Shown one piece after another: positions 39,239 to 49,859 of a DNA stretch of 64,000 nucleotides. How positions within the stretch are numbered: the first letter of the stretch is position 1; each line of letters begins with the position of its first letter. Source of the stretch: Eucalyptus grandis (taxonomy: Eukaryota; Streptophyta; Magnoliopsida; Myrtales; Myrtaceae). The DNA is taken from assembly GCF_016545825.1 (NCBI RefSeq), contig NC_052618.1, positions 21,961,561 to 22,025,560 of the forward strand, in the 5' to 3' direction. The translations under genes and the position numbers were made by a program. The notes beneath the pieces are model-generated. The model worked only from the letters and a program-made list of their open reading frames with translations, was not told the DNA's origin and ran no database searches.

Positions 39239-40540
39239 ACCCCTTTCTATGATGAGTAAAAGAATTCCTTGTGCTAAAGGGTGTGCAGCCGAACCGCTTC
39301 ATGATACAAGGCACCCGATCATACGGCAATCAGAACTTACATATCAAAGCCCCGTTTAGAGCCAAGCGATTGTGCAAAGATACGTTCACATTTTCATCAA
39401 GTCCTGGAGCCCAGTGGCAGAAGCCTAGTTCTGAGAAAAACTAAAATGTCATATTGAGAAACCAGATACAGCACCTGATCTCCGCCAAAAGTCCGAGAAA
39501 GGAGCTCCTCTCGCTTTAGTTACTTCCAACCATATTTGAGTCCAGATATTAATAAAAAAATAAGGATGGCTACACAAGCTGTAAATTAACCGTTAAAAAC
39601 TTGGCTCAATTCGCATTCCCAACAGAGAACATGAAACATTGTAATTCTCATTCATTACTGATTACCAAAGAGCGTTCCTGTACTCTGGACTTCCATGGCA
39701 GCGTCATTGGAAATCAGGAGATTGTGGAGCTATAGGCAATGATACAGGACATGTAAACACTAATTCGTACTGCAACAGAGCATGAAGTCAGTACGTGCCA
39801 AGTCAATGCACATTTGAAATGTACCTGGAGAATGTTTAACTATGCCAGGAACCATTTAAGGAAGATCTATGGAATACAGAAACAGTAAACAGATTGATGG
39901 GATACAAATGAAACTGGAACCACATGAAAATAAGCATTAAACCGTCCCCGCAGTGAACACTTCCTCATGCATTTAAAAGGTTTTTATTTCCTGCTTTGTG
40001 AGTTCCTCGAAGGCTATTCATTAACTATATTAAGTAGCGCCTAGTTTCACCAAATTACCAGTTTCGTCTATAAGAAAGACATCATATCCTTCCTTCCATT
40101 AGTTTGAACTCCTCAACAGTCCCTATCTGGGCAAAGTTTCAAAAGAATTGTGCAATGCTTTAACAATTCTAATCGATGGAATATTTAGAAATCTAGCAAT
40201 CTGCAAATGGATTTCCTGACCATGAGAGTCGAGATCTACTAGTGGCTCTGTTTCGGTGAGTACATCATTTATTGGCATAAGAAAGCTATGAACGAGTTTC
40301 ACAAAATCGCCGAATACCAGACAGATCCATCAAGCTTGGCAAGAATGACTGTTCCAAGCTCTCATATCATGTCATCTTCTCTATGAGCTCACGTGCATCA
40401 AGCTTGGCATGAATGACTGTTCCAAGGTCTTGTATCATGTCATCTTCATCGTGTGTCAATCCTCCACCTTTTCCCAGATCATTGAAGCTGAGCACAGGCT
40501 GTGAAGATAACAGTGAATAAATAACATGACCCTGAATAAA
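39239..40540. repeat. Duplicated flank unit B, copy 2 (right part)
   Basis: Continues unit B after the LINE, matching about 24170-25545 ('agaattccttg', 'gagcgttcctgtactctgga', 'gaaagacatc', 'gtgaataaataacatgaccc'). It lacks the two local tandem expansions of copy 1. No coding region seen. Confidence 0.85.
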
Positions 40541-41310
40541 CTAGGAAAAGAGTCTGGAAAACTAACAAATCTAGGTGGCATACTAACAACTTTATACAGC
40601 ATCAGGAACAAGCTATCTACTCACTAACAAGTTCCAACTCCATGTCCATAAAATAATGGGTGCAGAAGTATAGAAACAACCTTATTGGCAGGCCAAATTT
40701 ACTCTTAAACAGCCATAGCATAACATCTCAGCCGTAAATGAAATGAAGACATATCGTACGAATACCCACATAAGGTTCTCACATTCATACAAGGCAAAGA
40801 AACAGCAGTATGAACTGACAACCGTGTCAAGTCCAATAGAAATTTCTCTTGGCAAAAATTGAATTTGTAAAGTGAAGAAAGAAATTCACAGAATCTGGAA
40901 TAACTGGAGCAAGCAATTTCCAGCGTTGTGCTGGATAAATACCTAGCCCTTGCTGCTCATGTCAAGTCCAAGAGAAATTGATAAGTTTCTCTTGGCAAAA
41001 TTAGATTTTAAATAAAGTGAAGAAAGACAATCAGGATCAACTGGGAGATTAAATCATTCAAAAAGTACTAATTCTCTATGTGACAATCTAGTTCCCATTG
41101 GGATGAAGCTGCACTTTTAGCTATATGATATAGCTGAGCAACAAATAGGACCAATTAATTTACCAATTTCAAATGCTTCACAAAGTCAATTCCTCAAGCA
41201 TCTGGTGCCACTGCTTTTGATGCAACAATCAGGTAAATGACACGGCACAGCAAATCTCAGCATGCAAAGGCAAGCACTGGTGATCAATTGCAATTCTCAG
41301 AAGATTGTTC
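40541..41310. other. Spacer downstream of the PPR gene
   Basis: Non-coding, AT-rich. It probably includes the PPR 3' UTR. A phrase around 'tttctcttggcaaaa' occurs twice (about 40844 and 40986). Nothing else recognised. Confidence 0.5.
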
Positions 41311-42747
41311 TTAGGACTGAAGTATTCTCATCTTCTCTGATAAGTTCTGGAGGGCCTCGGACCTATTTGCCAATTCCATCAGGACCTTAATTCTCCTAAA
41401 GGAAACATGACTTGGCTTTTGACCTTTCTCTATCATCTGCAGGAAACACTTTTCAGCTTCCGCCAACTTCCCCAAATCACAGAGCAAATCAAGTAATATA
41501 TCTGATACCAATGTGTAAGATCCAAATCCTTTCTCGATCATGTCATTCCATAGCTTTAAGGCAAAGTCCACATTCTCCTGCCTCTTACACAACTTAACCA
41601 GAAACATACAACTTTGTGTATTGGGAAGACATCCAGCATCCATCATCCTCCGATACAAGCCATCAGAACGCCACAAGTCATTCGACCAAAAGAAAACTCT
41701 AAAGAACAGATTGTATGTTGTAGCGTTTGGACTTAAACCCTTACTCTCCATCTCATCCAGCAAGCTATACGCATCACCAAGCCTTTTTGCAATACAGTAA
41801 TTTCTAATAGCAGCATTATATGCGGCGACATCTGGGTAGCAACCATACTCCTTCATTTCCTTCAAAACATCTCTAGCTTTATCTGGCTGACCAACTAGCC
41901 CCAGCCCACCGATAATACTAGTATAGGTGATCACATCAGGCGAGATATCTTCTTCCCTCATTCTCTCGACGACCTTATACGCATTGTCAATTTCTCTACC
42001 TTTACAATACACATCAACTAAACAATTATATGAAACAACATCAGGCTTCACACCCATCTCCTTCATTTCCTCGAAGAAACTCTCGGCCTCTTCTGCAGAT
42101 TTCCATCCCGACAAAAGTATATTTAAAGTCTGCAAATCCGGCCGGAAATCGTGCTTCAGCGCATGGTAAACATTCCTAGCATCGTGCATACTCTTTTCCT
42201 GACACAAGGTCCTCAACAGCGCGTTAAAGCAGGTCGTATCGAACTCGGGGACGAACTTCCTAAACATCCGAAACGACTCCACGGTCTGCCTCACGGAGCA
42301 GACCTTGGCGATCCTGCCCAGGACCACCATCACAGTCCGCGGCGTGATCATCGACCGATCGGTCCTCTTCATCTCCGTCAGGACCTCCCAGACCAGGTCG
42401 AACTTGCGGCTCCTCCCCAGGATGTACAGCATCGTGTCCGCCGAGAACGCGGAATGATCGAACCCTCGCCGGCGGCTCGCGTGGCGGAAGAACTCGAGCG
42501 CCTGCAGCGGGTTCCCGTGGCCGAACCTGAACCTCTTGAGCACGCCGTCGACCACCTCGTTCGACAGCACTATCCTGCTCGACTTGAAGTACTGCTTCAG
42601 CTCGTCCGGAGACGAGAAGCTCCGTATCGCGTCGTACAGCCGGTCCGCGTCGACGTCCGCCGGCGTCTCCGCAGAGGCGAAGGAGCGCGCGACCATGTCA
42701 GCGCGCCATGGGCGGCAACGATGCGACAGCGCCCTGAGGTTTCGCAT
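41311..42747 (-). CDS. P-class pentatricopeptide repeat protein, organelle-targeted
   Basis: Intronless, 478 aa. The N-terminus is Arg/Ser-rich with few acidic residues (MRNLRALSHRCRPWRADMVA), fitting a mitochondrial presequence. A run of PPR motifs follows from about residue 100 to 450, including ERMREEDISPDVITYTSIIG, PDVVSYNCLVDVYCKGREI and PNATTYNLFFRVF. There are no E or DYW extensions, so it is P-class, acting in organelle RNA processing or stability. It looks most like the Arabidopsis At1g02420-type protein (GLGLVGQPDKARDVLKEMKE, DVAAYNAAIRNYCIAKRL). The frame is intact throughout, unlike the other conserved genes here. The RNA target cannot be told from sequence. Confidence 0.9.
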   Translation of the reverse strand: MRNLRALSHRCRPWRADMVARSFASAETPADVDADRLYDAIRSFSSPDELKQYFKSSRIVLSNEVVDGVLKRFRFGHGNPLQALEFFRHASRRRGFDHSAFSADTMLYILGRSRKFDLVWEVLTEMKRTDRSMITPRTVMVVLGRIAKVCSVRQTVESFRMFRKFVPEFDTTCFNALLRTLCQEKSMHDARNVYHALKHDFRPDLQTLNILLSGWKSAEEAESFFEEMKEMGVKPDVVSYNCLVDVYCKGREIDNAYKVVERMREEDISPDVITYTSIIGGLGLVGQPDKARDVLKEMKEYGCYPDVAAYNAAIRNYCIAKRLGDAYSLLDEMESKGLSPNATTYNLFFRVFFWSNDLWRSDGLYRRMMDAGCLPNTQSCMFLVKLCKRQENVDFALKLWNDMIEKGFGSYTLVSDILLDLLCDLGKLAEAEKCFLQMIEKGQKPSHVSFRRIKVLMELANRSEALQNLSEKMRILQS

Positions 42748-43039
42748 TACTCCGGTCCGATGGCGAACGGTTCCCGATCGATCCGGTTCGGAGAAGCGAA
42801 GGATGCGGAGGGGATCGAGCTGCCTCCCGAGGTCGGAATCGGTGGTCTCCGGCCGGCGAGGCGAAGAGGTTCAGGCGAGCACGGCGGTGCCGAGCGGAGG
42901 GGAAGGGGGCTAGGGTTTTAGGATGAGCAAGCTGGTGAAGGGCGGAGGGAAAGAGAGAAGGATCAAAACTTCGAATTTGCAATCTGGCCCTCTAATTTTT
43001 GGAAGCTTTACATCTGTAGTCCTCGATCCTAAAGTCTGT
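42748..43039 (-). promoter_or_regulatory. PPR gene 5' flank
   Basis: GC-rich leader next to the ATG at 42747, then AT-rich sequence. No clear TATA box or other motif was identified. Confidence 0.35.
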
Positions 43040-43044
43040 TGCAT

Positions 43045-43805
43045 CTAAAGACTTATTTGGTAACACTCTCAGGAATAAGAAATAACTGATTCTAATCTTT
43101 TATTCTCAAGAACAAACAAAAAACAGAAATTCATTTAATAAATTTCTTACTCCTAAGAATAAAAATCTGTTTTTTGTTCCCCGAAATAGATTTGGAAGAG
43201 AATTAAAAACTATAAAAAAATTATTTCTCATTCCCAAGAATAATTCCTAAAATCAAGTTTAATTTTTTTCTTCTCTTTCCTTTTCTTCTTCTTCTTTTTT
43301 TAGCTGGTCGCCGACCTCGGCCATGATCGGCAACTGGTCAGACAAGGGCCAGCGGCCTTGTCGAAGTATCGTCGGCCCGAGCCTCGCCTAGCCATTGACA
43401 AGGACCTAACAAGCCTCAACGTGGTCAGGCGAGCTTGGCCTCGCTAGTCAACACAAGGATGGGCCTTGTACGCCAAGGCAAGGCCAACCTCACGCTGCTT
43501 GGGTGAGGTTGAGCCTCATTAGTGGCCACGCAAGGCTCACTAGGCTAGGCGAGGCTCGTGGTGGCCAAGTGAGTGCTGAACATTACCCAGCTGTTGCTGG
43601 CCATAAAAAAGGAAGAAGAAGAGGAGAAAAGGAAAATAAAAGAGAGAAAAGTATAATAAAAGTTTAAAAAATTAAAAGGAAAAAAATATATAAGAGTCAT
43701 ATTAAATGAATTTCTAATTCAAGAATAAAAATTTTGAGCAATTATCAAGTCTCTTTAGAATTTCAAAAATTGTTCTCGAAAACAAAGTAATTACTTAACA
43801 CACCC
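43045..43805. mobile_element. GC-cored non-autonomous inverted-repeat element
   Basis: Begins near 'acttatttggtaacac' and ends near 'ttacttaacacaccct'. AT-rich arms with 'attctcaagaac'/'gttctcgaaaac' words flank a GC-rich core (43310-43580) of 'gaggctc/gcctcgcc' words. The left arm is homologous to that at 29.1 kb. It encodes nothing. Ends are approximate. Confidence 0.55.
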
Positions 43806-44470
43806 TAAATATTTTGGAATTTGAAAAATGCTAGAGATGCTTGCCATTGCAATCCATTAATACATATGTTAAATGGGTTGGGTGGATTGATTTGGATTGA
43901 ATGAAAATGGATCCAATCCAAATTCATTTAGAGACGGTAGTTTTAATGTAGGTAGGTCTTAAAACTAAAACCTACAGTGTGAGAAAATATTACAAGAAAC
44001 TCTAATTCCAGCTTGGCATTGTCAGAGTCCACTCATCAGATGACACGTGTCGCCTGGTGGCCACGCTAGAGCTAGAGCTCGTTTATTTTCTCTTCAAAAA
44101 GGCATGCTACAAAAAATTGTTTCTCTCTCCTCCTGCAAGTGAAGCCATCTTGTATTGTCCCACTTCTCAATCGATTTAAATTGATCAAACCCCCTCCGCA
44201 AGGAAATATTTGGTGGGGCTCACCAAATCCTTCACACAATTTCTTCTCTCCTTCCACAACAAAATTGAATAGCAAAAGGAAACTCTCTCTCCCTTTATCC
44301 ATTTCTTTTCATTCCAATGTCGCTTGGTTGCTACTCTGCTCTTTGCTCTTCCTCCGACAAATGACGAAGGCCGCCATCTAACAAACCACGCCACCTTGAA
44401 TCTTCAGCTTTTGTACTCGACTAATGTGGGTGGTGAGCGTGGTCTTGACCATTTCGAGCTCGATGGGCAA
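43806..44470. other. Spacer upstream of the gene-fragment mosaic, with a perfect G-box
   Basis: Non-coding. A palindromic ACGT-core site 'gacacgtgtc' lies at about 44042-44051. Open frames on both strands at 44070-44390 have no family I recognise. Confidence 0.4.
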
Positions 44471-44625
44471 GCTTGTTGAAATCCTCGATAGAGAGGATGT
44501 ACGAAGTGGCGCTAAAGCAGGTGGCTTTGGTGGCCGAAGGCTTGCATGTGAAGAAGCCAGAGGAAGCGAAGGGGTTGACTGGTAGCGGCCTGTTGAACAA
44601 GGCCTACGAGAGGTGCGGCTTCGAC
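44470..44625 (+). pseudogene. Phytoene synthase fragment 1
   Basis: Reads IERMYEVALKQVALV, then LHVKKPEEAKGLTGSG and LLNKAYERCG. This corresponds to the segment of plant phytoene synthase just after the transit peptide (usual form YEVVLKQAALV...LLNEAYDRCGEVC). After the Cys-Gly the similarity stops and the frame runs into unrelated residues. The synthase catalytic core is absent. A captured or duplicated piece, not a gene. Confidence 0.75.
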
Positions 44626-45042
44626 TTTTGTATCGACGAGGGTGCAGATGGTGAGCGTGCGTGATCAAAACTGCAACAAAAGCTTCATTTGTTGATGTGT
44701 TGTGTAGCCTTCGAATTGCTTTAGTATCGCAAGTCACTGTATTTGTTATTTTTACACATGCTAGTGGCACAGTTATGGTTAGCTCTTTTGATATCTTTAG
44801 CTTCTAAGCTGTGAATGGGTATCTTTAAATTGTTTTGATATTTCAGAGATTTTTGGCCACTTTTTCCAAATAGAGGGAGCTGCATTTGGAATCCATTTGT
44901 CCTCAAGTTTCCTTTCATTGTCATATTTACTTTGTGCTTTGATATAGTTTTAGCCTTGTGATTGCCTTGGGATAGTTATTTTGTCATATTCGTTATTGTG
45001 CATGTGCATTGCCTCATTCTGATGCTGTGCATTCTTATTTCA

Positions 45043-45118
45043 AATTGACGAGAATGTTCAGAGGAAAATCATTAATCACAGATTGCTGAGGCACCCAAAT
45101 ATTGTTAGGTTCGAGGAG
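45043..45118 (+). pseudogene. SnRK2 protein kinase exon fragment
   Basis: Reads [20 protein letters not shown] then VRFEE and meets a GT donor (gtatgg). This is the alpha-C helix exon of SnRK2 kinases (family form [26 protein letters not shown]). Flanking sequence looks intronic on both sides, so it was copied as genomic DNA. No other kinase exon is nearby. Confidence 0.8.
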
Positions 45119-45607
45119 GTATGGGACTAGTTTCATGTCTTTCACCATATGATGAACATATTAATTGAAGATTTTGTGGAACTTGAAATGTAAAAGCATG
45201 TCAAGCTAGTCTCCACTGAATCTGTAGTCTGTAAATCTATTTCAGTTATCTATTTCAAATAGTTGAATGGGAGAAATTTTGGCAATCATATATCATGCCT
45301 GTTATGGGGTCCTGCATTAGCTTTATTGAAGTCTCTAAATACTAATTGTCTTTGCTTGTCTCGCATACTAAGCAATCAACTCAACTTTAACATAAACCTA
45401 CGCTATAGTTTTAGTGGAACTTGAATAGCACATTAGATGGAAACTGCAATGCGTATTGTAAAACCTTAGTCCCATAGAATCCCAATTTAAGGTGTTATGA
45501 GGTCTTTGGAATTGTAAAACTCATTGCATTGTGTGTCGGTAAAAAATTACCACCTTCCATAGGATAAGAAATTCAATGTGACATGTTGAATTTTGTGCTA
45601 CACCCTT

Positions 45608-45776
45608 ACGAGGTGATGCTAAAGTAGGCGGGTTTGATGAGGAAGTAGAGGCGGGAGGAGGCTCTTGATGTGAAGAAGCCAGAGGAAGCGGAGGGATTGA
45701 CCGGTGGCAACCTGTTGAACGAGGCCCACGAGAGGTGCGGCGAGGTTTGTATCGAGCACGCCAAGACGTTTTACTT
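45608..45776 (+). pseudogene. Phytoene synthase fragment 2
   Basis: Overlaps fragment 1 in content and reaches further: VMLK*AGLMRK*RREEALDV, VKKPEEAEGLTGGNLLNEA, HERCGEVCIEHAKTFYLG, then an intron-like GT. The two in-frame stops are TAG where the family has Gln (CAG), so C-to-T changes. The exon end plus the following intron is partly duplicated again at about 46352-46520. Confidence 0.82.
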
Positions 45777-46525
45777 GGGTATAGTTTTCTCTCTCCTCTG
45801 CGTGTGTTTCCTCTGCGTGTGTTTCCTACTTTTTCCTACTAAGATTTGGATCATGTGTTTATCTTTTGATTGTTAATTCTAAAAGGTTGGTGTTAGTTAA
45901 GCATAAAGAGGAAGAAGAATATCAACATCATGCTTGATTGATTAAAAACTAAAAATGGATCCGATGAAATTGCACTTTTTTTGGTTGACCTTATCTCCTA
46001 CATGGTCTCCAACTTCCCGAGCTTCCTTTGCCCATTGCCTGCAACAAGAATATTGCTAAGTTCACTTTTATTTCAACTTGTATCGAATTTTTTAGTGACA
46101 ATTTTTGCTTTCGGAAATTGGGTTTGAGGTCGACTTGGTGGTTCACTGCCCATCTCCATTTACTTAATTCGGTATACAGGAATTCGATAGTCTCAGATAC
46201 TCTTTCACTGTCAATATGTGAGAAATTTACTTGTCAATACCCTACATTGATTTCTGCACAAAAGATATGTGAAGTGAATTATCTAATGCGTTGTTTAAGT
46301 CATTCTGGGATAGAGTAGCTAATTGGGCTGTTTTCCTCACAAATTTTAGGTATGTTACTTGGGTATACTTCGCTCTCTCCATGTGCATGTGTGATCCTAC
46401 TTTTTCCTATTAAGATTTAGATGATGCGTTAATCTTTTGATCATGAATTCTAAAAGGTTGATATTAGTTAAGCATAAAGAGGAAGAAGAATATCATTTTC
46501 TTGCTTGATTGATTTTTTTTTTTAA
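45770..46525 (+). repeat. Local duplication of the phytoene-synthase exon end and intron
   Basis: Bases about 45770-45960 and 46354-46525 align in order ('ttacttgggtata', 'ctactttttcctayta', 'gttaagcataaagaggaag'). The two copies are about 580 bases apart. Confidence 0.75.
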
Positions 46526-46729
46526 ATTGTATGATGAAACTGCACCTTTTCCGTGACCTTATCTCTTGCATTGCCTATTAAGCTATTCTAATATTTAGTC
46601 ACTTGAATTGATACTTGTGGTTTAAGTGACTTATAGTGTTGTTTGAGGTTCACATAGATTAAGCGCAATATGAATGATTTCATATTAACAATTAGACAAG
46701 AGATAAAATGGTTAAATTACAGGTACATC

Positions 46730-47050
46730 ATGTTGTCATCCAGTGTGAATAAGGGTAAGGGTACTTTGAGCAAATTCACCTTTCAAAATAAAAAAAGTGT
46801 GATTGTGGCAAGCGTGCTGCCGTAAAAATCTTGGAAAAGACAAGCTCTACTACAATTGTAAGGATAAAAAATGTGACTTCTTTGCCTGCTGTCACCATAC
46901 AAAGTGCCTTTTGTCACAAAGGCTTCGCTTGCAAAACTTGAAGATGACATGAAAGACATTAAGCATTTGCTGGAGAAGCCAAATGCTTTGCTACTTTTTG
47001 TTTGTTTATTATTTGTTATTTTATTAGCGCTACTTATCCAGAGAAAGTAG
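46730..47050 (+). pseudogene. GRF-type zinc finger protein remnant
   Basis: Starts ATG at 46730 (MLSSSVNKGKGTL). The zinc-finger halves follow in two other frames: CDCGKRAAVKI near 46798 and LYYNCKDKKCDFFACC near 46845. A coiled-coil stretch (LAKLEDDMKDIKHLLEKP) and a hydrophobic tail (LLFVCLLFVILLALLI) follow, ending at the stop 47048-47050. This is the usual layout of small plant GRF zinc-finger membrane proteins. At least three frame changes make it non-functional. Confidence 0.65.
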
Positions 47051-47485
47051 ATGGTTGAAATTGTAATTTTGCTGGTTAAAGTAATTTTATTTGCCTTTAG
47101 ACATATGAACGCACGCCTGTTTTGTAGCCCAATTGATTTGGGCTAGGAAGTTTTGTGTAGTTTTCTGGTGGCCCTCTAATTTCTTTCCTTTTGAAGAATG
47201 AAAATGACTGTGTCTGGAAGGGGGAGAGAGCACGGCAACTTGTATCGTGCTTTAATGACTTTTATTGTGTACATTTAGTATTGGGTAAACTCGATTTGTG
47301 ACTATATCCAGTTTGTACTTTTCTTGTTATTAATTCTGCCAAAGGCTAACTAGATATTACTGGTGAATTGTTGCTGTGGCAATAATTTTGATGTCGATGA
47401 AGCCACAAATATTCCATGGCAGTTGTGGCAATCCAAGAACTTTCTTGTGGTGTCTTATATAATGGATGAACTTTCCCTTTCGTAG

Positions 47486-48170
47486 GAAGCTCTATAAATC
47501 CCCATGAAAGAATCTACTCGGAAGAGATGATACAAATAGGAATTTCCACCATTGATGTAATGAATTCCATAGCTCGTGGACAGAAGATCCCACTTTTCTT
47601 TGCTACTAGTCTTCCTCATAACGAAAAAGCTGTTGAGATTTGCCGCCAGGTTGGTCTTGGGAAGCGATTGGAGAAGGCTGACGGTACTACCAAGGTATAT
47701 GTGGTATTTTTCCTGTATACCAATGTTATAATACCTTGCTCTACGAGTTTTATTGCCTCAATAATTTAATGATCTACCATTAGTTTCGAATTTTCTTACG
47801 GTTTTGAAGTGAAGGTTCAGAATTCACCTAAAATGTGATTTATCCTTTGATTGAATAGCTCCAGTATTATCCGCTAGACTTCTCAATTGCTAAATGCATT
47901 CTTTGTGAAGATTTATGATGTTATTGTATTTGTTGCATTTCTTCGAGAATCGATGCTCTAAGTCTTCATCTTGCTCTAATATTCCTAACATTCTCTTTCA
48001 ATATTCTTTCTGAAGATGTGCTGCAAATTTATGTAGGATGACGGAGAGGACAATTTTGCCATCATATTTGCAGCATGGGAGTGAACATGGAAATTGCATA
48101 ATTTTTCAAATGTGATTTTGAGGAAGGTCAATAGAGAGAGTGACCCTTTTCCTTAATATGGCAATTTCTA
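47486..48170 (+). pseudogene. Vacuolar H+-ATPase subunit B fragment, two exons
   Basis: First exon (47486-47694, after a TAG acceptor): [54 protein letters not shown], followed by a GT donor. Next exon (from about 48036, after 'gtag'): DDGEDNFAIIFAAW, then frame-shifted remains of GVNMEIAQFF and SIERVTLFLNMA. Subunit B is normally about 490 aa; only about 110 residues' worth is present. Intron retention points to a DNA-level copy. Confidence 0.85.
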
Positions 48171-49630
48171 ATCAGTTGATATTTAATTGTCTTGTAAAAT
48201 TTGACAATGAAGACAGAATATGGAATTTAGGCTTGGTTTAGTATGTTGATGTGTATACTTTGCTTTGAACAAGACTAAATGGAGTTCATTAACTTCAAGT
48301 TTCCCGATAACTTTGTTTTGTGTTGTCCTTGTCTTGGATGTAGTACTCTTGATTATATCACCCTGGATAATCAAAATCTAGTGAATGGCTAGGATCATAA
48401 CGAGGTAAGGTAGATGTGATGTTATTCTCTCCTTTGTCTAACTTTGATGTAATATTTTTGGCATAAATTGCGCAATCCTATTTATGCAGGATAACTTTTC
48501 TTGCCTTAAATCACCATAAAAACTTAATTCAGCTAAGACCAAAAGGTTTCGGCAAGCTATGTTTTAGCTATGACATAGATGCTATTGAAAATTTTCTCTT
48601 TCATGTGTTAGTAACTCGAATAGATTTCTACTGAGCTGGTTTAATCATCCAACGATGTTACTCCGTAGTTAACACCTAAATTTTACCATTTTATTTAATC
48701 CCGTAAAATATTAGGAATTAGTTTTTAAATCCTAACCAAAAATTAATTTCCATTGAATTGCATGACATATAGACATTAGGAGCGTTTGCATTGGTAGTAA
48801 TAGAGCCATTTCATTAAAAGAAAAAAAGAGAGAGAAAAATAGAAAATTAATTGAAAAAACTATTATTTAAAAAAGAAAAAAAAACAAAAAACAAAAACAA
48901 ACAAAACCAACGGGACTGGGCTGGGGCCAAGCCGACCCAGCCCTTCTTTCCTTTTCCCTTTCTTTTTCTTCTCTTCCCCCACTCTTTGCTCTACGCCCAG
49001 AACACACGCCTCTTCTTCTACGCCCAGCACACACGCCTCTTCTTCTACGCCCAAGCCAGGTAGGGACTCTCGCGATGATACGCTCATCCCGTTGTTGAAT
49101 CCTCTGCTTTGCCATGTTCCAAGTAAGACATGTAGACTCGTTGTCTTCGGTTCATGATCGTGTCAAGGTCTGAATAAGTTGGTTGTGTTGATTCTGAACA
49201 CTGCTTGCCGATTTCCTTCGGATCTAGACATGCTAACTACGTGTTCGATGAAATGCGTAAGCCAAATCCATAATCATCAGCATGCATCATCCATCGTTAG
49301 CAAAAGCAAACCCATCATATTAGATTCTTTGGAACACTGACCACTTGGCGCATTTGTTTCTTTTCATTCGTCATCAACTTGATTTTAACCATATCCAAGC
49401 ATTTAACCAAACATCCTTTTTAGCCATCGTGGGCATTCTAGACTGTGATTCTCTCTGAGAAATACGCTTTTTAAATCACTGATACGAATGAGGATTTTAG
49501 GTAAAAAAAACTCACGCTAGCCGCATCTCAACTAACTTATTCATATCTTCTACGTATTTGTTCTGCATGTTTTTTTGTTTGAAAAAAAAATGTTTGATGG
49601 CTCATGGCGGTGCTCGGAAGAGATGGTTAA
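48171..49630. other. Non-coding region
   Basis: No gene recognised. The phrase 'ggagcgtttgcattggtagtaat' at about 48780 resembles the ends of the GC-cored elements. A polypurine stretch at 48820-48905 is followed by a CT-rich tract with a short direct repeat ('cgcccagcacacacgcctcttcttcta' type) at about 48995-49050. Confidence 0.4.
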
Positions 49631-49640
49631 TGGAATTGTC

Positions 49641-49845
49641 ACCTTCAAGGGGTTGGTGGAGTGGTAGGCGTGGGCTCGTGGATGATTGATCCCAAGTTCA
49701 AGTCCCTCTGCCCTCCATCTTACAATATTCTTGACTTACATGGAGGCTAGTCTGTGGAGCCGGGTTAGCTCTCCTCCAGTTGGTGTCGGCTGGTTTGGAC
49801 CCTTATAGCGCAACCGGTGTGGGAGTCCGAGGTCATCAAAAAAAA
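49641..49845 (+). mobile_element. tRNA-derived SINE
   Basis: A-box-like 'tggtggagtggtagg' near 49655 and B-box-like 'agttcaagtccc' near 49693, spaced as in Pol III promoters. An unrelated body follows, ending in a short A run at 49838-49845. Flanks carry an imperfect duplication: 'tggaattgtc' (49631-49640) and 'tggcattgtc' (49846-49855). Confidence 0.6.
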
Positions 49846-49859
49846 TGGCATTGTCCATG

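Noticed and set aside
42151..42921. 256-codon plus-strand frame
   Set aside because: Antisense shadow of the GC-rich 5' part of the PPR gene.
44072..44394. Overlapping frames on both strands upstream of the first phytoene-synthase piece
   Set aside because: No family match, low-complexity Ser/Lys/Phe composition, no splice connection seen.
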